Part shown: positions 16,706 through 25,122 of the stretch, piece after piece | Numbering within the stretch: the stretch's first letter is position 1 | How the letters are laid out: every line of letters begins with the position of its first letter | Made by a program: the position numbers and the translations under genes | Origin: Ollibium composti | GTDB taxonomy: Bacteria; Pseudomonadota; Alphaproteobacteria; Rhizobiales; Rhizobiaceae | Length of the DNA stretch: 64,000 nucleotides | Assembly (NCBI RefSeq): GCF_004801285.1 | Contig: NZ_SSNY01000006.1 | Span: 186,001 to 250,000, forward strand | Direction: 5' to 3' | Notes under the pieces: model-generated | What the model was told of the DNA's origin: nothing | Seen by the model: the letters and a program-made list of their open reading frames with translations, nothing else | The model's database searches: none

Positions 16706-16853
16706 TTATGGATTCCAGAGAGCGGAACGAGAGTCAAGCGGAGTCCGAAAAGAATTTATTCCTCGCCGAAGGGAAGCATCCGGCCCGTCCTGCCGCGCTC
16801 ATTTGCCGAGCGCGGTGCAAAAGCCTATATGCCGCGGAGCGCAAGGATAAAGC

Positions 16854-17276
16854 ATGGCCCGCATCTACAAGACCCGCACCTGGCATGGCGAACTGTCGCC
16901 GTCGCTGGAGGAAATGGAATTTTTGGCGCTGGAGGCCTATGCGCACCTGCCGGAGGAATTCCGCACGCTGACCGGCGAGATCGTCATCCAGGTGACGGAA
17001 TTCCCGACCGACGAGATCATGGACGACCTGTCGCTGGAGACGCCGTTCGACCTGCTCGGCCTGTTCGAGGGGCGCGGCATCGCCGAGCGCTGGAACCCGG
17101 CCACCGGCGAAGGGCCGAACCGCATCACGCTCTACCGCCGCGCCATCCTCGACTACTGGGCCGAGAACGAGGAGACGCTGGGCGACATCGTCACCCATGT
17201 GCTGATACACGAGATCGGCCACCATTTCGGCCTGTCGGACGACGACATGGAGCGGATCGAGGAAGCGGCGGAGTAG
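16854..17276 (+). CDS. Zincin-like metallopeptidase family protein
   Basis: A 140-residue protein of the bacterial zincin-like family (PF06262-type). The HExxH motif is HEIGHHFGLSDDDME at about 119-133, with the acidic residues after it that are typical of the family. No signal peptide is seen, so it is cytoplasmic. It is divergent from imuA across about 185 bases. Members are common next to housekeeping genes, and their substrate is unknown. Confidence 0.88.
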   Translation: MARIYKTRTWHGELSPSLEEMEFLALEAYAHLPEEFRTLTGEIVIQVTEFPTDEIMDDLSLETPFDLLGLFEGRGIAERWNPATGEGPNRITLYRRAILDYWAENEETLGDIVTHVLIHEIGHHFGLSDDDMERIEEAAE

Positions 17277-17506
17277 GGTTCCGGCATTCTTCACCGCCGC
17301 CATACTGGGGCAGGTTTCGACCGGGACGGAAGATTTGAGAACCCGCCGCTCGTCGAGCCTGAAATGCGTCGTGGGTTTCGGGAATTTTACGACAGGAACC
17401 GGGTAACGACCCTGCCAGGGAAAATTTCCGGCCATATGTCGGGCCGCTTCGCTGTCCTTCGTCTTGTATGCGGCAGGTTATCCGACATGACGAGGGATCT
17501 TGCAGC

Positions 17507-18040
17507 ATGGCGAAGATCGTATTCGGAATGAACCTCTCCCTCGACGGCTATGTCGATCATCAGGACTTGCCGCCGCCCGATGCCGTACTCTTCCGTCACT
17601 GGACCGAGCACGTTCACGATCTGACGGGCAGCATCTACGGCCGCCATATGTACGAAGACATGCGCTATTGGGACGACGACCATCCTGACTGGACCCGGGA
17701 ACAACGAGACTTCGCGGCGGCGTGGCGACGCCAGCCGAAATGGGTCGTATCGCGCTCGTTGAAGTCGGTCGGTCCCAATGCCACGCTTGTCGCGGATGAC
17801 GTCGAGGTCGCGATACGCGGGCTGAAGGCCAGGCTGACGGGAGAGATTTCCGCTTCCGGACCGGAGTTGGCGCAAAGCCTGACCGACATGGGTCTGATCG
17901 ACGAATACCGCCTCTACCTTCACCCCGTGGCGCTCGGTCGCGGCAAGCCCTTCTTTGCCGGTCCCCGGCCGCCGCTCCGCCTTGTGGCCAGTGAGCGAAT
18001 CGGCGGGGAGGTCATCAGGTTGACCTACATTCCCGCCTGA
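17507..18040 (+). CDS. Dihydrofolate reductase / RibD C-terminal family protein
   Basis: A 177-residue RibD-C/DHFR-like protein. The opening KIVFGMNLSLDGYVD, the central YGRHMYEDM, and ISASGPELAQSLTDMGLIDEYRLYLHPVALGRGKPFF are the recurrent blocks of this family. It would bind NADPH; the substrate is unassigned, and many members are orphan reductases rather than true DHFR. The Met at 17507 starts the domain exactly; an in-frame extension to 17468 adds residues without family similarity. The 230 bases before it show no gene. Confidence 0.85.
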   Translation: MAKIVFGMNLSLDGYVDHQDLPPPDAVLFRHWTEHVHDLTGSIYGRHMYEDMRYWDDDHPDWTREQRDFAAAWRRQPKWVVSRSLKSVGPNATLVADDVEVAIRGLKARLTGEISASGPELAQSLTDMGLIDEYRLYLHPVALGRGKPFFAGPRPPLRLVASERIGGEVIRLTYIPA

Positions 18041-18191
18041 TTACAGGCCGCGCCGGCCAGGTCCCTTTGAGGTGAAGGCTGCCGCCGCGGTGTCGCGCAA
18101 TCGCCGCGACAGATTGATCGTCACGGTTGGTCCCCGGCTGTCCCGAGGACAAGGGCAAGGCTTCCATGCCCGGCAGGGGCCGGTCCGCAGC

Positions 18192-18449
18192 CTACCAGTC
18201 GCCCAGTTTTGTCTCGCCGGGCTTGTATTCCTCTCCGTCGACATCCTTCACCACCGCCTGGCCGCAGCGCATGATTTTTTCCTTCTTGTCGTAGGCGTAG
18301 GTGGGCGAGCCGTAGAGGTGCCAGCCCTTGTTCAGGGCCACTGTTACCTTGTGGCAGAACTTGGCGTCGTCGACTTCGGTGAGGAAACGATAGAGGCGCA
18401 TGGCTTGATCCTGTTCAGGGTCGGGCTGGGTCGTGTCGGGGGCGATCAT
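18192..18449 (-). CDS. DUF1737 domain protein
   Basis: An 85-residue protein with the DUF1737 signature: RLYRFLTEVDD, NKGWHLYGSPTYAYD and a C-terminal GEEYKPGETKLGDW. Its ATG overlaps the stop of the CoA-ester lyase, so it is translated with it; a second Met at residue 17 would start exactly at the domain. No function is known; the compact Trp/Tyr-rich fold suggests a small binding domain. Confidence 0.85.
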   Translation of the reverse strand: MIAPDTTQPDPEQDQAMRLYRFLTEVDDAKFCHKVTVALNKGWHLYGSPTYAYDKKEKIMRCGQAVVKDVDGEEYKPGETKLGDW

Positions 18450-19318
18450 GCGCCGATGGCGGCCGCCTTCGCCAGCAGTTTTTCGGCCTGCGCCAGATGC
18501 AGGCGCTCGACCATTTTTCCATCCAGCCCGATGACGCCCTTATCGGCGTTCTCCGGCTTCGCGAAGGCCTCGCGGATGGCGCGCGCCTCGGCCAAAGCCT
18601 GTTCCGACGGCGCGAAAGTGGCGTTGGCCGGGCCGATCTGCGAGGGGTGGATGACGGTCTTGCCGTCGAAGCCCATGGCGGCGCCTTCCGCGCATTCGCG
18701 GCCAAAACCGTCGGCGTCGCGAAAATCGTTGTAGACGCCGTCCAGAAGGTCGAGCCCGCCGGCCTTGGCGGCGAGCACGAGCTGCATCAGCCACGGCATC
18801 AGGTAGCGGCGATCGGAAACGCCGGTTTCCTTGGCGAGATCGTTCGTTCCGGCAACGAAACAAGCAAGCCGCGAGGCCGGATCGCGGCCGAGTTCGGCGA
18901 TGGCGCCGATGTTGAGCAAGGCCTTCGGCGTCTCGATCATCGCCCACAGTTTCACTTCGTCAGGGGCGGCAGCGTCGTCCAGCGCGTCGCCGGCTTCGAG
19001 AATGTCACGGGCGGTGTCGACCTTTGGCAGCAGGATGGCGACGGGCTGGCAGGCAAGTGCGGCGGCAAGGTCATCGGCGCCCCATTCGCTCGCCAGCGCG
19101 TTGATGCGGATCACCCGCTCGGCGCGACCGGCAGGTGCGGCGAAAATGGCGGCGAGCTTGGCGCGCGCGGCCGGCTTGTCGGCGGGCGCCACCGCGTCCT
19201 CGAGGTCGAAGATGACGACATCGGCGTCGAGGCTTGCCGCCTTGGCCAAAGCCTTGTCGTTGGAAACCGGGATATAGAGGGCCGAGCGGCGCGGCCGGCA
19301 GAGGGTCTGTTCGGTCAT
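18446..19318 (-). CDS. HpcH/HpaI aldolase / CitE-type CoA-ester lyase
   Basis: A 290-residue CitE-like TIM-barrel lyase. RSALYIPVSNDKAL opens the protein; Mg-binding acids are in DVVIFDLEDAVAP and in WAMIETPKALLN, and KTVIHPSQIGPAN is the C-terminal block that contacts the CoA nucleotide. Relatives cleave malyl-CoA, citramalyl-CoA or methylmalyl-CoA. It is coupled to the DUF1737 gene and divergent from the FAD oxidoreductase 90 bases away. Substrate not determinable. Confidence 0.9.
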   Translation of the reverse strand: MTEQTLCRPRRSALYIPVSNDKALAKAASLDADVVIFDLEDAVAPADKPAARAKLAAIFAAPAGRAERVIRINALASEWGADDLAAALACQPVAILLPKVDTARDILEAGDALDDAAAPDEVKLWAMIETPKALLNIGAIAELGRDPASRLACFVAGTNDLAKETGVSDRRYLMPWLMQLVLAAKAGGLDLLDGVYNDFRDADGFGRECAEGAAMGFDGKTVIHPSQIGPANATFAPSEQALAEARAIREAFAKPENADKGVIGLDGKMVERLHLAQAEKLLAKAAAIGA

Positions 19319-19408
19319 CTGGTCTTCTTGCCTTTGAAGCCTGGCTCTTGCAAGAGAGGGCCGCGCCGTTCCTGAAGCGGCGATCTTTTCGCAAACGGAC
19401 AGGCGGCC

Positions 19409-20578
19409 ATGGCCAATTACGACATAGTCATCATCGGCGGGGCGATCGTCGGCGCCTCGACGGCCTATTTCCTGCGCAAGGACGGCTTTTCGGGCTCCAT
19501 CGCGCTGGTCGAGCGCGACCCGCAGTTCACCCATTCGGCCACCACGCTGTCGGCCGCCTCGATCCGCCAGCAATTCTCGATCCCCGAGAACATCCGCCTG
19601 TCGCAGTTCACGCTTGGCCTGTTTAGGCGGCTGAAGGAGGAATTCGGTGCCGATGCCGACATCGGTTTCCGCGAGGGCGGCTACCTGATCCTCGCCGGCG
19701 CGGAAGGCCTGCCGATCCTTGAGGCCAACCATCGCGCGCAGGTCGCCGAAGGCGCCGACATCGTGCTGGAGGATGCGGCGGCCCTCACGCGGCGCTTTTC
19801 CTGGCTGTCGGGCGAGGAGATCGCCGCCGGCGCCTACGGCTTGAGCGGTGAAGGCTGGTTCGACGCACACGCCTACCTCACCCTGTTCCGCAAGGCGCTG
19901 AGGACGATGAACGTCGATCTGATCACCGCTTCCGTCACCGGTATCGCGCGGGACGGCAACCGCGTCACCGGCGTCACGCTGGACAATGGCGAGACGCTTG
20001 CAGCCGGCACCATCGTCAACGCCGCCGGGCCGAACGCCGGCAAGGTGGCGGCGCTGGCCGGCATCGCGCTGCCGGTGGAGCCGCGCAAGCGCACGGTCTT
20101 CGTCTTCGAATCGCGCGACCGCTTCGACGACATGCCGCTCACCGTCGATCCGTCGGGCGTGTGGTGGCGGCCGGAAGGCTCCGTCTACATTACCGGCGGC
20201 GCCGAGGTCGAGGATGGAGAGCAGGCCGCCGACCCGGCCGATTTCGAGCCGGAGTGGGGCCTGTTCGAGAACGAGATCTGGCCGGTGCTGGCGACCCGCG
20301 TGCCCGCCTTCGAGGCGATCAAGATGACGCGCGCCTGGGCCGGTCACTACGACTACAACACGCTCGACCAGAACGCCGTGATCGGCCCGCACCCGGAGGT
20401 GAAAAACTTCCTGTTCGCCAACGGCTTTTCCGGCCACGGCCTGCAGCAGGCGCCGGCGGTCGGCAAGGCGCTGGCCGAGCTCGTCCTGCACGGCGGCTAT
20501 CGCAGCATCGACTGCTCCGCCTTCGGTTACGAGCGGGTGGCCGAGGGGCGGGCGTTCCGCGAGCTGAACGTCATCTGA
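19409..20578 (+). CDS. FAD-dependent oxidoreductase (DAO family)
   Basis: A 389-residue D-amino-acid-oxidase-type flavoprotein. The FAD dinucleotide motif is DIVIIGGAIVGASTAYFL at the N-terminus; TIVNAAGPNAGKVAALAGI (about 205) and the C-terminal NGFSGHGLQQAPAVGKALAEL are the other FAD contacts of sarcosine/glycine oxidase relatives. It would oxidise an amine or hydroxyacid with electron transfer to O2 or a quinone. Its TGA is also the first bases of a 122-bp inverted-repeat element that may terminate transcription. Confidence 0.9.
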   Translation: MANYDIVIIGGAIVGASTAYFLRKDGFSGSIALVERDPQFTHSATTLSAASIRQQFSIPENIRLSQFTLGLFRRLKEEFGADADIGFREGGYLILAGAEGLPILEANHRAQVAEGADIVLEDAAALTRRFSWLSGEEIAAGAYGLSGEGWFDAHAYLTLFRKALRTMNVDLITASVTGIARDGNRVTGVTLDNGETLAAGTIVNAAGPNAGKVAALAGIALPVEPRKRTVFVFESRDRFDDMPLTVDPSGVWWRPEGSVYITGGAEVEDGEQAADPADFEPEWGLFENEIWPVLATRVPAFEAIKMTRAWAGHYDYNTLDQNAVIGPHPEVKNFLFANGFSGHGLQQAPAVGKALAELVLHGGYRSIDCSAFGYERVAEGRAFRELNVI

Positions 20579-20698
20579 AAAATCGTGAGGCCGGGCTGCA
20601 AACGGCGTTTGGCTGCACTCCGGTGCTCACGTACTTCATGTACGCTCCGCTCCGGTGCTCGCCGAGTCACCGCTTTCGCTCCGGCCTGACGATTTTTC
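20577..20698. repeat. 122-bp element bounded by 18-bp inverted repeats
   Basis: Left arm 20577-20594 and right arm 20681-20698 match in 17 of 18 positions (GAAAAATCGTGAGGCCGG against the complement of the right arm). Inside are two direct copies of CTCCGGTGCTC (20618-20628 and 20650-20660) and a small palindrome CGTAC-N5-GTACG at 20630-20644. The left arm overlaps the TGA of the oxidoreductase. T tracts at the outer ends could make it a two-way terminator. It looks like a mobile-type intergenic repeat. Confidence 0.75.
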
Positions 20699-20721
20699 TC
20701 GGTTTGTGCCTGGTCGTTGCC

Positions 20722-21102
20722 CTACTGCGTGCGCAGCGCGAACTGGCCGATCATGCGCTTCTCGCCGATGTCGTAGACGAAGATGGCGCGACTGCCGTCG
20801 GCCAGTTCGGCGTCGATGGCGATGCGGTCGCCGGAAATCGACTGCGACACGATTTTCGCGCCGACCGGTAGCACGATGTCGCCGCTGGCCGGCTGGCCGT
20901 CCGGCGTCGGGATATCGCTTGCCGGCGCTGACGCCGGCGGCGTCCTGTACGACTTGTAGACAAGGGCGCCCACCACCACCATAAGGGCGAGGAAGATCAG
21001 CCCGAGGTTGATGCCCATGAAGCGGATGAGCTTGCGGCGCAGCCTGTCGATGCTCGGATCGAGCGGCTTTTCGTCTTCATCGTCGGCGGCGGGCCGGGCC
21101 AT
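20722..21102 (-). CDS. Small single-pass membrane protein of unknown function
   Basis: A 126-residue protein with an acidic cytoplasmic N-terminus (AADDEDEKPLDPS), one strong membrane helix (INLGLIFLALMVVVGALVY, about 44-62) and a periplasmic beta-rich domain ending in IFVYDIGEKRMIGQFALRTQ. The domain resembles the uncharacterised protein found beside rluD in other rhizobia (I believe DUF6476). The Met at 21102 is preferred over one at 21138, which would overlap the divergent rluD start. Confidence 0.7.
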   Translation of the reverse strand: MARPAADDEDEKPLDPSIDRLRRKLIRFMGINLGLIFLALMVVVGALVYKSYRTPPASAPASDIPTPDGQPASGDIVLPVGAKIVSQSISGDRIAIDAELADGSRAIFVYDIGEKRMIGQFALRTQ

Positions 21103-21126
21103 GGCATATCCAGCGGTTCTTAAAAG

Positions 21127-22164
21127 ATGAGCGCTCATAACGAACGACCGGACGAATTGATAGGGGTGCCGAGGACGCTGACGGCTGACGCCGGCGCGGC
21201 CGGCCAGCGGCTCGACCAGTGGCTGGCGGCACAGCTTGCCCCCGCCCTGTCACGCAGCCGCGTGCAGGCGCTTATCAAGCAGGGGGCCGTCTCCACCAAC
21301 GGCAAGACCGTCTTCGAGCCGAAACACAAGCTCGCCGCCGGCGACGCCGTCACGGTCGAGGTGCCGGAACCGGAGCCGGCCGAGCCGCAGGGCGAGGCGA
21401 TCCCTCTCGACATCCTCTATGAGGACGACGCGCTGATCGTGGTCAACAAGCCGGCCGGGCTGGTCGTGCATCCCGGCGCCGGCAACTGGACCGGAACGCT
21501 GGTCAACGCGCTGATCCACCATTGCGGCGACAGCCTGTCCGGCATCGGCGGGGTGAAGCGTCCTGGCATCGTCCACCGGCTGGACAAGGACACGTCCGGC
21601 GTCATGGTGGTGGCCAAGACCGATCATGCGCACCGGGTGTTGTCGGAAGCCTTCGCCGACCACGGCCGCACCGGCGATCTGCGCCGCGCCTATGTCGCGC
21701 TGGTCTGGGGCGTCCCGACCCCCGCCGTCGGCACCATCGACGCGCCGCTCGGCCGCGCGGCGGACCGCATCCGGCGCGCCGTGGTGCCCGAGGCGCGCGA
21801 CGACGCCCGCCATGCCGTCACCCATTACGCGGTCGAGGAACGGTTCGGCGAAGGCCGCAAGGATTTCGCCCCGGCAAGCCTGGTCGAATGCCGGCTGGAG
21901 ACCGGCCGTACCCACCAGATCCGCGTCCACATGGCCCATATCGGCCATCCGCTGGTCGGCGACCGCGACTATGGCCAGGCCTTCCGCACCAAGGCGAACC
22001 GCCTGCCCGAGCCGTTGCGCGCCACGGTGCAGGCGTTTCCCAGACAGGCATTGCATGCCCGCCTCCTTGAATTTTCGCATCCCGATACCCATCTGATGAT
22101 GCGGTTCGAGGCGCCGCTGCCGGACGACATGGAGGAACTGGCCGGCGCCTTTCGCAATTCCTGA
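21127..22164 (+). CDS. rluD: 23S rRNA pseudouridine synthase, RluD/RluA family
   Basis: A 345-residue protein with an N-terminal S4 RNA-binding domain (QRLDQWLAAQLAPALSRSR, about 19-75) and the RluA catalytic domain. The catalytic Asp is in GIVHRLDKDTSGVMVV near residue 150, and ETGRTHQIRVHMAHIGHPLVGD is the conserved C-terminal block. The S4 domain and length fit RluD, which modifies helix 69 of 23S rRNA. It is divergent from the small membrane protein with a 24-base gap. Confidence 0.92.
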   Translation: MSAHNERPDELIGVPRTLTADAGAAGQRLDQWLAAQLAPALSRSRVQALIKQGAVSTNGKTVFEPKHKLAAGDAVTVEVPEPEPAEPQGEAIPLDILYEDDALIVVNKPAGLVVHPGAGNWTGTLVNALIHHCGDSLSGIGGVKRPGIVHRLDKDTSGVMVVAKTDHAHRVLSEAFADHGRTGDLRRAYVALVWGVPTPAVGTIDAPLGRAADRIRRAVVPEARDDARHAVTHYAVEERFGEGRKDFAPASLVECRLETGRTHQIRVHMAHIGHPLVGDRDYGQAFRTKANRLPEPLRATVQAFPRQALHARLLEFSHPDTHLMMRFEAPLPDDMEELAGAFRNS

Positions 22165-22352
22165 ACCCGCCATCAATAAACTTGACTCGCTTTGTTCACT
22201 TTGGCGTGACAGATTGTTTCACGTTGAACAAAAGCTGTCTTTTCTGGTTTTGTTCCTGTATAGTCCGGTTCGTCGCGCGCACGCATTTCGGGGTGCCGCG
22301 TCATAAGCCCGCCGCGTTTTGGGGGCTATCTCACGAGAGGAGGGCGCTCATC

Positions 22353-23264
22353 ATGGCCCAGACACTACCCAGTATCGTTTCCGGTGAAGGCGGGCTGTCC
22401 CGCTACCTGGAAGAAATCCGCCGCTTTCCCATGCTGCAGCCGCAGGAAGAGTACATGCTCGCCAAGCGGTATCAGGAGCATGACGACACCAGCGCCGCGC
22501 ACAAGCTCGTCACCAGCCACCTTCGGCTCGTCGCCAAGATCGCCATGGGCTATCGCGGCTACGGCCTGCCGATCGGCGAGGTGATCTCGGAAGGCAATGT
22601 CGGCCTCATGCAGGCCGTCAAGAAGTTCGAGCCGGAGCGCGGCTTCCGGCTGGCCACCTATGCCATGTGGTGGATCAAGGCTTCGATCCAGGAATACATC
22701 CTGCGCTCGTGGAGCCTGGTCAAGATGGGCACGACCGCCAACCAGAAGCGCCTGTTCTTCAACCTCAGGAAGGTGAAGGGCAAGATCCAGGCGCTCGACG
22801 ACGGCGACCTGAAGCCCGACCAGATCGCCGAGATCGCCACCCGCCTCAACGTCTCCGAGGAGGAGGTGGTGTCGATGAACCGCCGCCTGTCGGGCGACGC
22901 CTCGCTCAACGCGCCGATCCGCGCGACCGAGGGCGAGAGCGGCGAATGGCAGGACTGGCTGGTCGACGACCATGACAGCCAGGAGACCATGCTGATCGAG
23001 CAGGACGAGCTGGAGAATCGGCGCGGCATGCTGTCGGGCGCCCTTTCGGTGCTCAATGATCGCGAACGCCGCATCTTCGAGGCGCGGCGCCTCGCCGAGG
23101 AGCCGCTGACGCTGGAGGAACTGTCGTCCGAGTTCGACATCTCCCGCGAGCGCGTGCGCCAGATCGAGGTGCGCGCCTTCGAAAAGGTGCAGGACGCCGT
23201 CAAGGCCGCCGCCAGGCGGCAGGCGCAGTCGCTGCGCACCATCGAGGCGCAGCCGGCGGCGTAG
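22353..23264 (+). CDS. rpoH: RNA polymerase heat-shock sigma factor RpoH
   Basis: A 303-residue sigma-32. Region 2 contains AHKLVTSHLRLVAKIAMGYRGYGLP and FRLATYAMWWIKASIQEYILRSWSLVKMG, and the RpoH box is NQKRLFFNLRKVK, diagnostic for RpoH. Region 4.2 helix-turn-helix is LTLEELSSEFDISRERVRQIE. GAGAGGAGG stands before the ATG. The 188-base leader is AT-richer than its surroundings and carries promoter-like sequence, but I could not fix a single pair of hexamers. A rho-independent terminator follows. Rhizobia often have two rpoH genes; which one this is cannot be told here. Confidence 0.95.
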   Translation: MAQTLPSIVSGEGGLSRYLEEIRRFPMLQPQEEYMLAKRYQEHDDTSAAHKLVTSHLRLVAKIAMGYRGYGLPIGEVISEGNVGLMQAVKKFEPERGFRLATYAMWWIKASIQEYILRSWSLVKMGTTANQKRLFFNLRKVKGKIQALDDGDLKPDQIAEIATRLNVSEEEVVSMNRRLSGDASLNAPIRATEGESGEWQDWLVDDHDSQETMLIEQDELENRRGMLSGALSVLNDRERRIFEARRLAEEPLTLEELSSEFDISRERVRQIEVRAFEKVQDAVKAAARRQAQSLRTIEAQPAA

Positions 23265-23289
23265 TCCGCTACGGCGTTGAAAAATTGCG

Positions 23290-23320
23290 AAGCCCGCTTC
23301 CGGAAGGAGGCGGGCTTTTT
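23290..23320 (+). terminator. Rho-independent terminator of rpoH
   Basis: AAGCCCGC pairs with GCGGGCTT across a 12-base loop and is followed by a T tract, 25 bases after the rpoH stop. Confidence 0.85.
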
Positions 23321-23434
23321 CGCATGCTTTTTGCGAAGAAAATCTATCCCCGTCTTTCAAACCCGTCCCATACTCGGCCCCAGCTTCCCGCGCGGGAACA
23401 CCGGTCATGACGGTGATTGCGTGGCGGGGAGCCG

Positions 23435-23557
23435 GCGCCTCCGCCGGTCGTCAAACGTAGGCGATCAGCCGGGGAGGTTCCGTCCAAGGGTTCCCCTGGG
23501 GATATTACGGTCCCCGCGCGCTGGACGAGCGCTTTAAGCTTCGGCCGGTGGCGGCGC
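23435..23557. other. Candidate structured RNA in the gene-free stretch 23321-24005
   Basis: The 685 bases between the rpoH terminator and the quinone reductase contain no supportable gene. Here GCGCCTCCGCCGG (23435-23447) pairs over 13 bases with CCGGTGGCGGCGC (23545-23557), and inside it CGTCCA (23481-23486) pairs with TGGACG (23522-23527) around a CCCCTGGGG core. The rod shape with internal bulges recalls 6S RNA, but I cannot show that; strand and ends are unknown. Confidence 0.35.
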
Positions 23558-23613
23558 AAATGCCTTCATCGTGTGCCGTGGTGAAGCGGAACGGACGGGA
23601 ACAGAAATCGCCG

Positions 23614-23672
23614 GACGGCGGTCTTCGGATCGCAGTTTTATAAAATTCGGCAGCGTTCCGACGACCGCCGTC
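23614..23672. repeat. 16-bp inverted repeat around an AT-rich palindrome
   Basis: GACGGCGGTCTTCGGA (23614-23629) matches the complement of 23657-23672 in 15 of 16 positions. The loop holds TTTTATAAAA (23636-23645), itself a palindrome, which is rare in this GC-rich sequence. No T tract follows, so a terminator is unlikely. Confidence 0.6.
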
Positions 23673-23756
23673 TTCCCGACCTCAACCCACCGAGGTCTGT
23701 TCTTTGACAATGGCCAGGGCCGAAAGGCAGCGTGGCGAGGATGAAGCGCGCCGACT

Positions 23757-23998
23757 CTCCCCCTCCCCCTTGAGGGGGTCCGAAGGACGCCGCCCGAAGG
23801 GCGGTGGGAGGGGTCGCTGATCGTAAGACGAGGGCTTCATAACGTCGGAGCGGTGGAGGTGACCCCTCCCGTCAGGCCTGCGGCCTGCCACGGCCCTCCG
23901 CTATCGCTCCGGGCGTTCGTAGCTCGAAAAGCCAAGCAATTGGCTTTTCGTCCGCTACGCGGACCGCTTCTCACCCCCTCGAGGGGAGGAGAAGCCGG
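23757..23998. repeat. Composite palindromic intergenic repeat (same family as the two in ftsY)
   Basis: Left block: CCCCCTTGAGGGGGTCC, a small hairpin CCGCCCGAAGGGCGG, then GGGAGGGGTCG. Right block: GACCCCTCCC, further small hairpins including AAAAGCCAAGCAATTGGCTTTT, then CCCCCTCGAGGGGAGGAG. The inner arms GGGAGGGGTC and GACCCCTCCC are complementary, so the whole can fold as one cruciform. The order of blocks matches the copies at 59158-59311 and 59686-59836. Confidence 0.75.
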
Positions 23999-24005
23999 CG
24001 CTCTC

Positions 24006-25016
24006 TCACCCGACATCCAGCACGATCTTCCCCACATGCTCACCTTCCTCGAGGCGCTCGTGCGCGCGCCAGGCTTCCTTGAGCGGGAAGATCATGTCCA
24101 TGACGGGGGCGACGCGGCGGGTGGCGAGCAGCGGCCAGACCTGCGCTTCGAGGGCGGCGGCCACCGCGCCCTTGAACTCGACGGTGCGCGGCCGCAGCGT
24201 CGAGCCGGTGTGGACGAGCCGCTTGACCATCAGCTTTGAAATGTCGGCATTGGCCATGGCACCGCCCATGGTGGCGATCTGGACGATGCGGCCCTCCATC
24301 GCGGCGGCGTCGTAGTTGCGGCTGACATAATCGCCGCCGACCATGTCGAGGATGACGTTGGCGCCCCGGCCGTCGGTGGCGTCCTTGACGGCGCGGACGA
24401 AATCCTGCTCGCGGTAGTTGACGGCGCTGTCGGCGCCGAGCTTGACGCAGGCCTCGCATTTCTCGGCCGAACCGGCGGTGGCAATGACGCGGGCGCCGAA
24501 GGCCTTGGCAAGCTGGATCGCGGTGGTGCCGATGCCGGACGAGCCGCCATGGACGAGCAGTGTCTCGCCTTCCTTCAGGCCGCCGCGCTCGAAGACGTTG
24601 TGCCAGACGGTGAAGAAGGTTTCGGGCATGGCCGCGGCTTCGGTCAGCGTGAAGCCCGCCGGCAGCGCCAGCGCGTTGGAGGCGTGCACGGTGACGTATT
24701 CGGCATAGCCGCCACCCGGCGTCAGCGCGCAGACCTGGTCGCCGATGCGCCATCGGGGGGCGCCCTCGCCGAGCGCCGCCACCTCGCCGGCCACTTCGAG
24801 GCCCGGCAGGTCGGAGGCGCCGGGCGGCGGCGGGTAGGCGCCCTTGCGTTGCAGGAGGTCGGGCCGGTTGACGCCGGCGGCATGGACGCGAATCAGGATC
24901 TCGCCCGGTCCCGGCTGCGGCACGTCGCGTTTTTCCGGTTTCAGCACCATCGGTCCGCCGGGCTGGGAAATCGCCACCGCCGTCATCTTCGCCGGAATTG
25001 TCTGTGCGCCTGCCAT
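24006..25016 (-). CDS. NAD(P)H:quinone oxidoreductase, zinc-type alcohol dehydrogenase superfamily
   Basis: A 336-residue MDR-superfamily protein of the quinone reductase (PIG3-like) branch. The N-terminal domain has GEILIRVHAAGVNRPDLLQRKGAYPPPPG and LPGLEVAGEV; the Rossmann part has LLVHGGSSGIGTTAIQLAKAFGARVIAT, where the nucleotide loop is GGSSGIG. The zinc ligands of true alcohol dehydrogenases are absent. It reduces quinones or activated enones with NADPH. Divergent from the DUF1192 gene; a composite repeat lies directly behind its stop. Confidence 0.9.
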   Translation of the reverse strand: MAGAQTIPAKMTAVAISQPGGPMVLKPEKRDVPQPGPGEILIRVHAAGVNRPDLLQRKGAYPPPPGASDLPGLEVAGEVAALGEGAPRWRIGDQVCALTPGGGYAEYVTVHASNALALPAGFTLTEAAAMPETFFTVWHNVFERGGLKEGETLLVHGGSSGIGTTAIQLAKAFGARVIATAGSAEKCEACVKLGADSAVNYREQDFVRAVKDATDGRGANVILDMVGGDYVSRNYDAAAMEGRIVQIATMGGAMANADISKLMVKRLVHTGSTLRPRTVEFKGAVAAALEAQVWPLLATRRVAPVMDMIFPLKEAWRAHERLEEGEHVGKIVLDVG

Positions 25017-25122
25017 GTTTTCCTCTGTCCCCTTCGCCGTCTTTTGTCTGCCTTTTGCACCCGGCCCACGCCCTATGTATGCTGCCCGGCGCGTCAGGCA
25101 AACAGGCAATCGGAGAGCCGCG

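Noticed and set aside
18446..20491. Minus-strand frame that would fuse the CoA-ester lyase with an upstream 390-residue extension
   Set aside because: The extension is antisense to the FAD oxidoreductase; the lyase has its own ATG at 19318 with the correct family start.
20579..20871. Coding potential between the FAD oxidoreductase and rluD on the plus strand
   Set aside because: The frame is antisense to the small membrane protein and includes the inverted-repeat element; no family resemblance.
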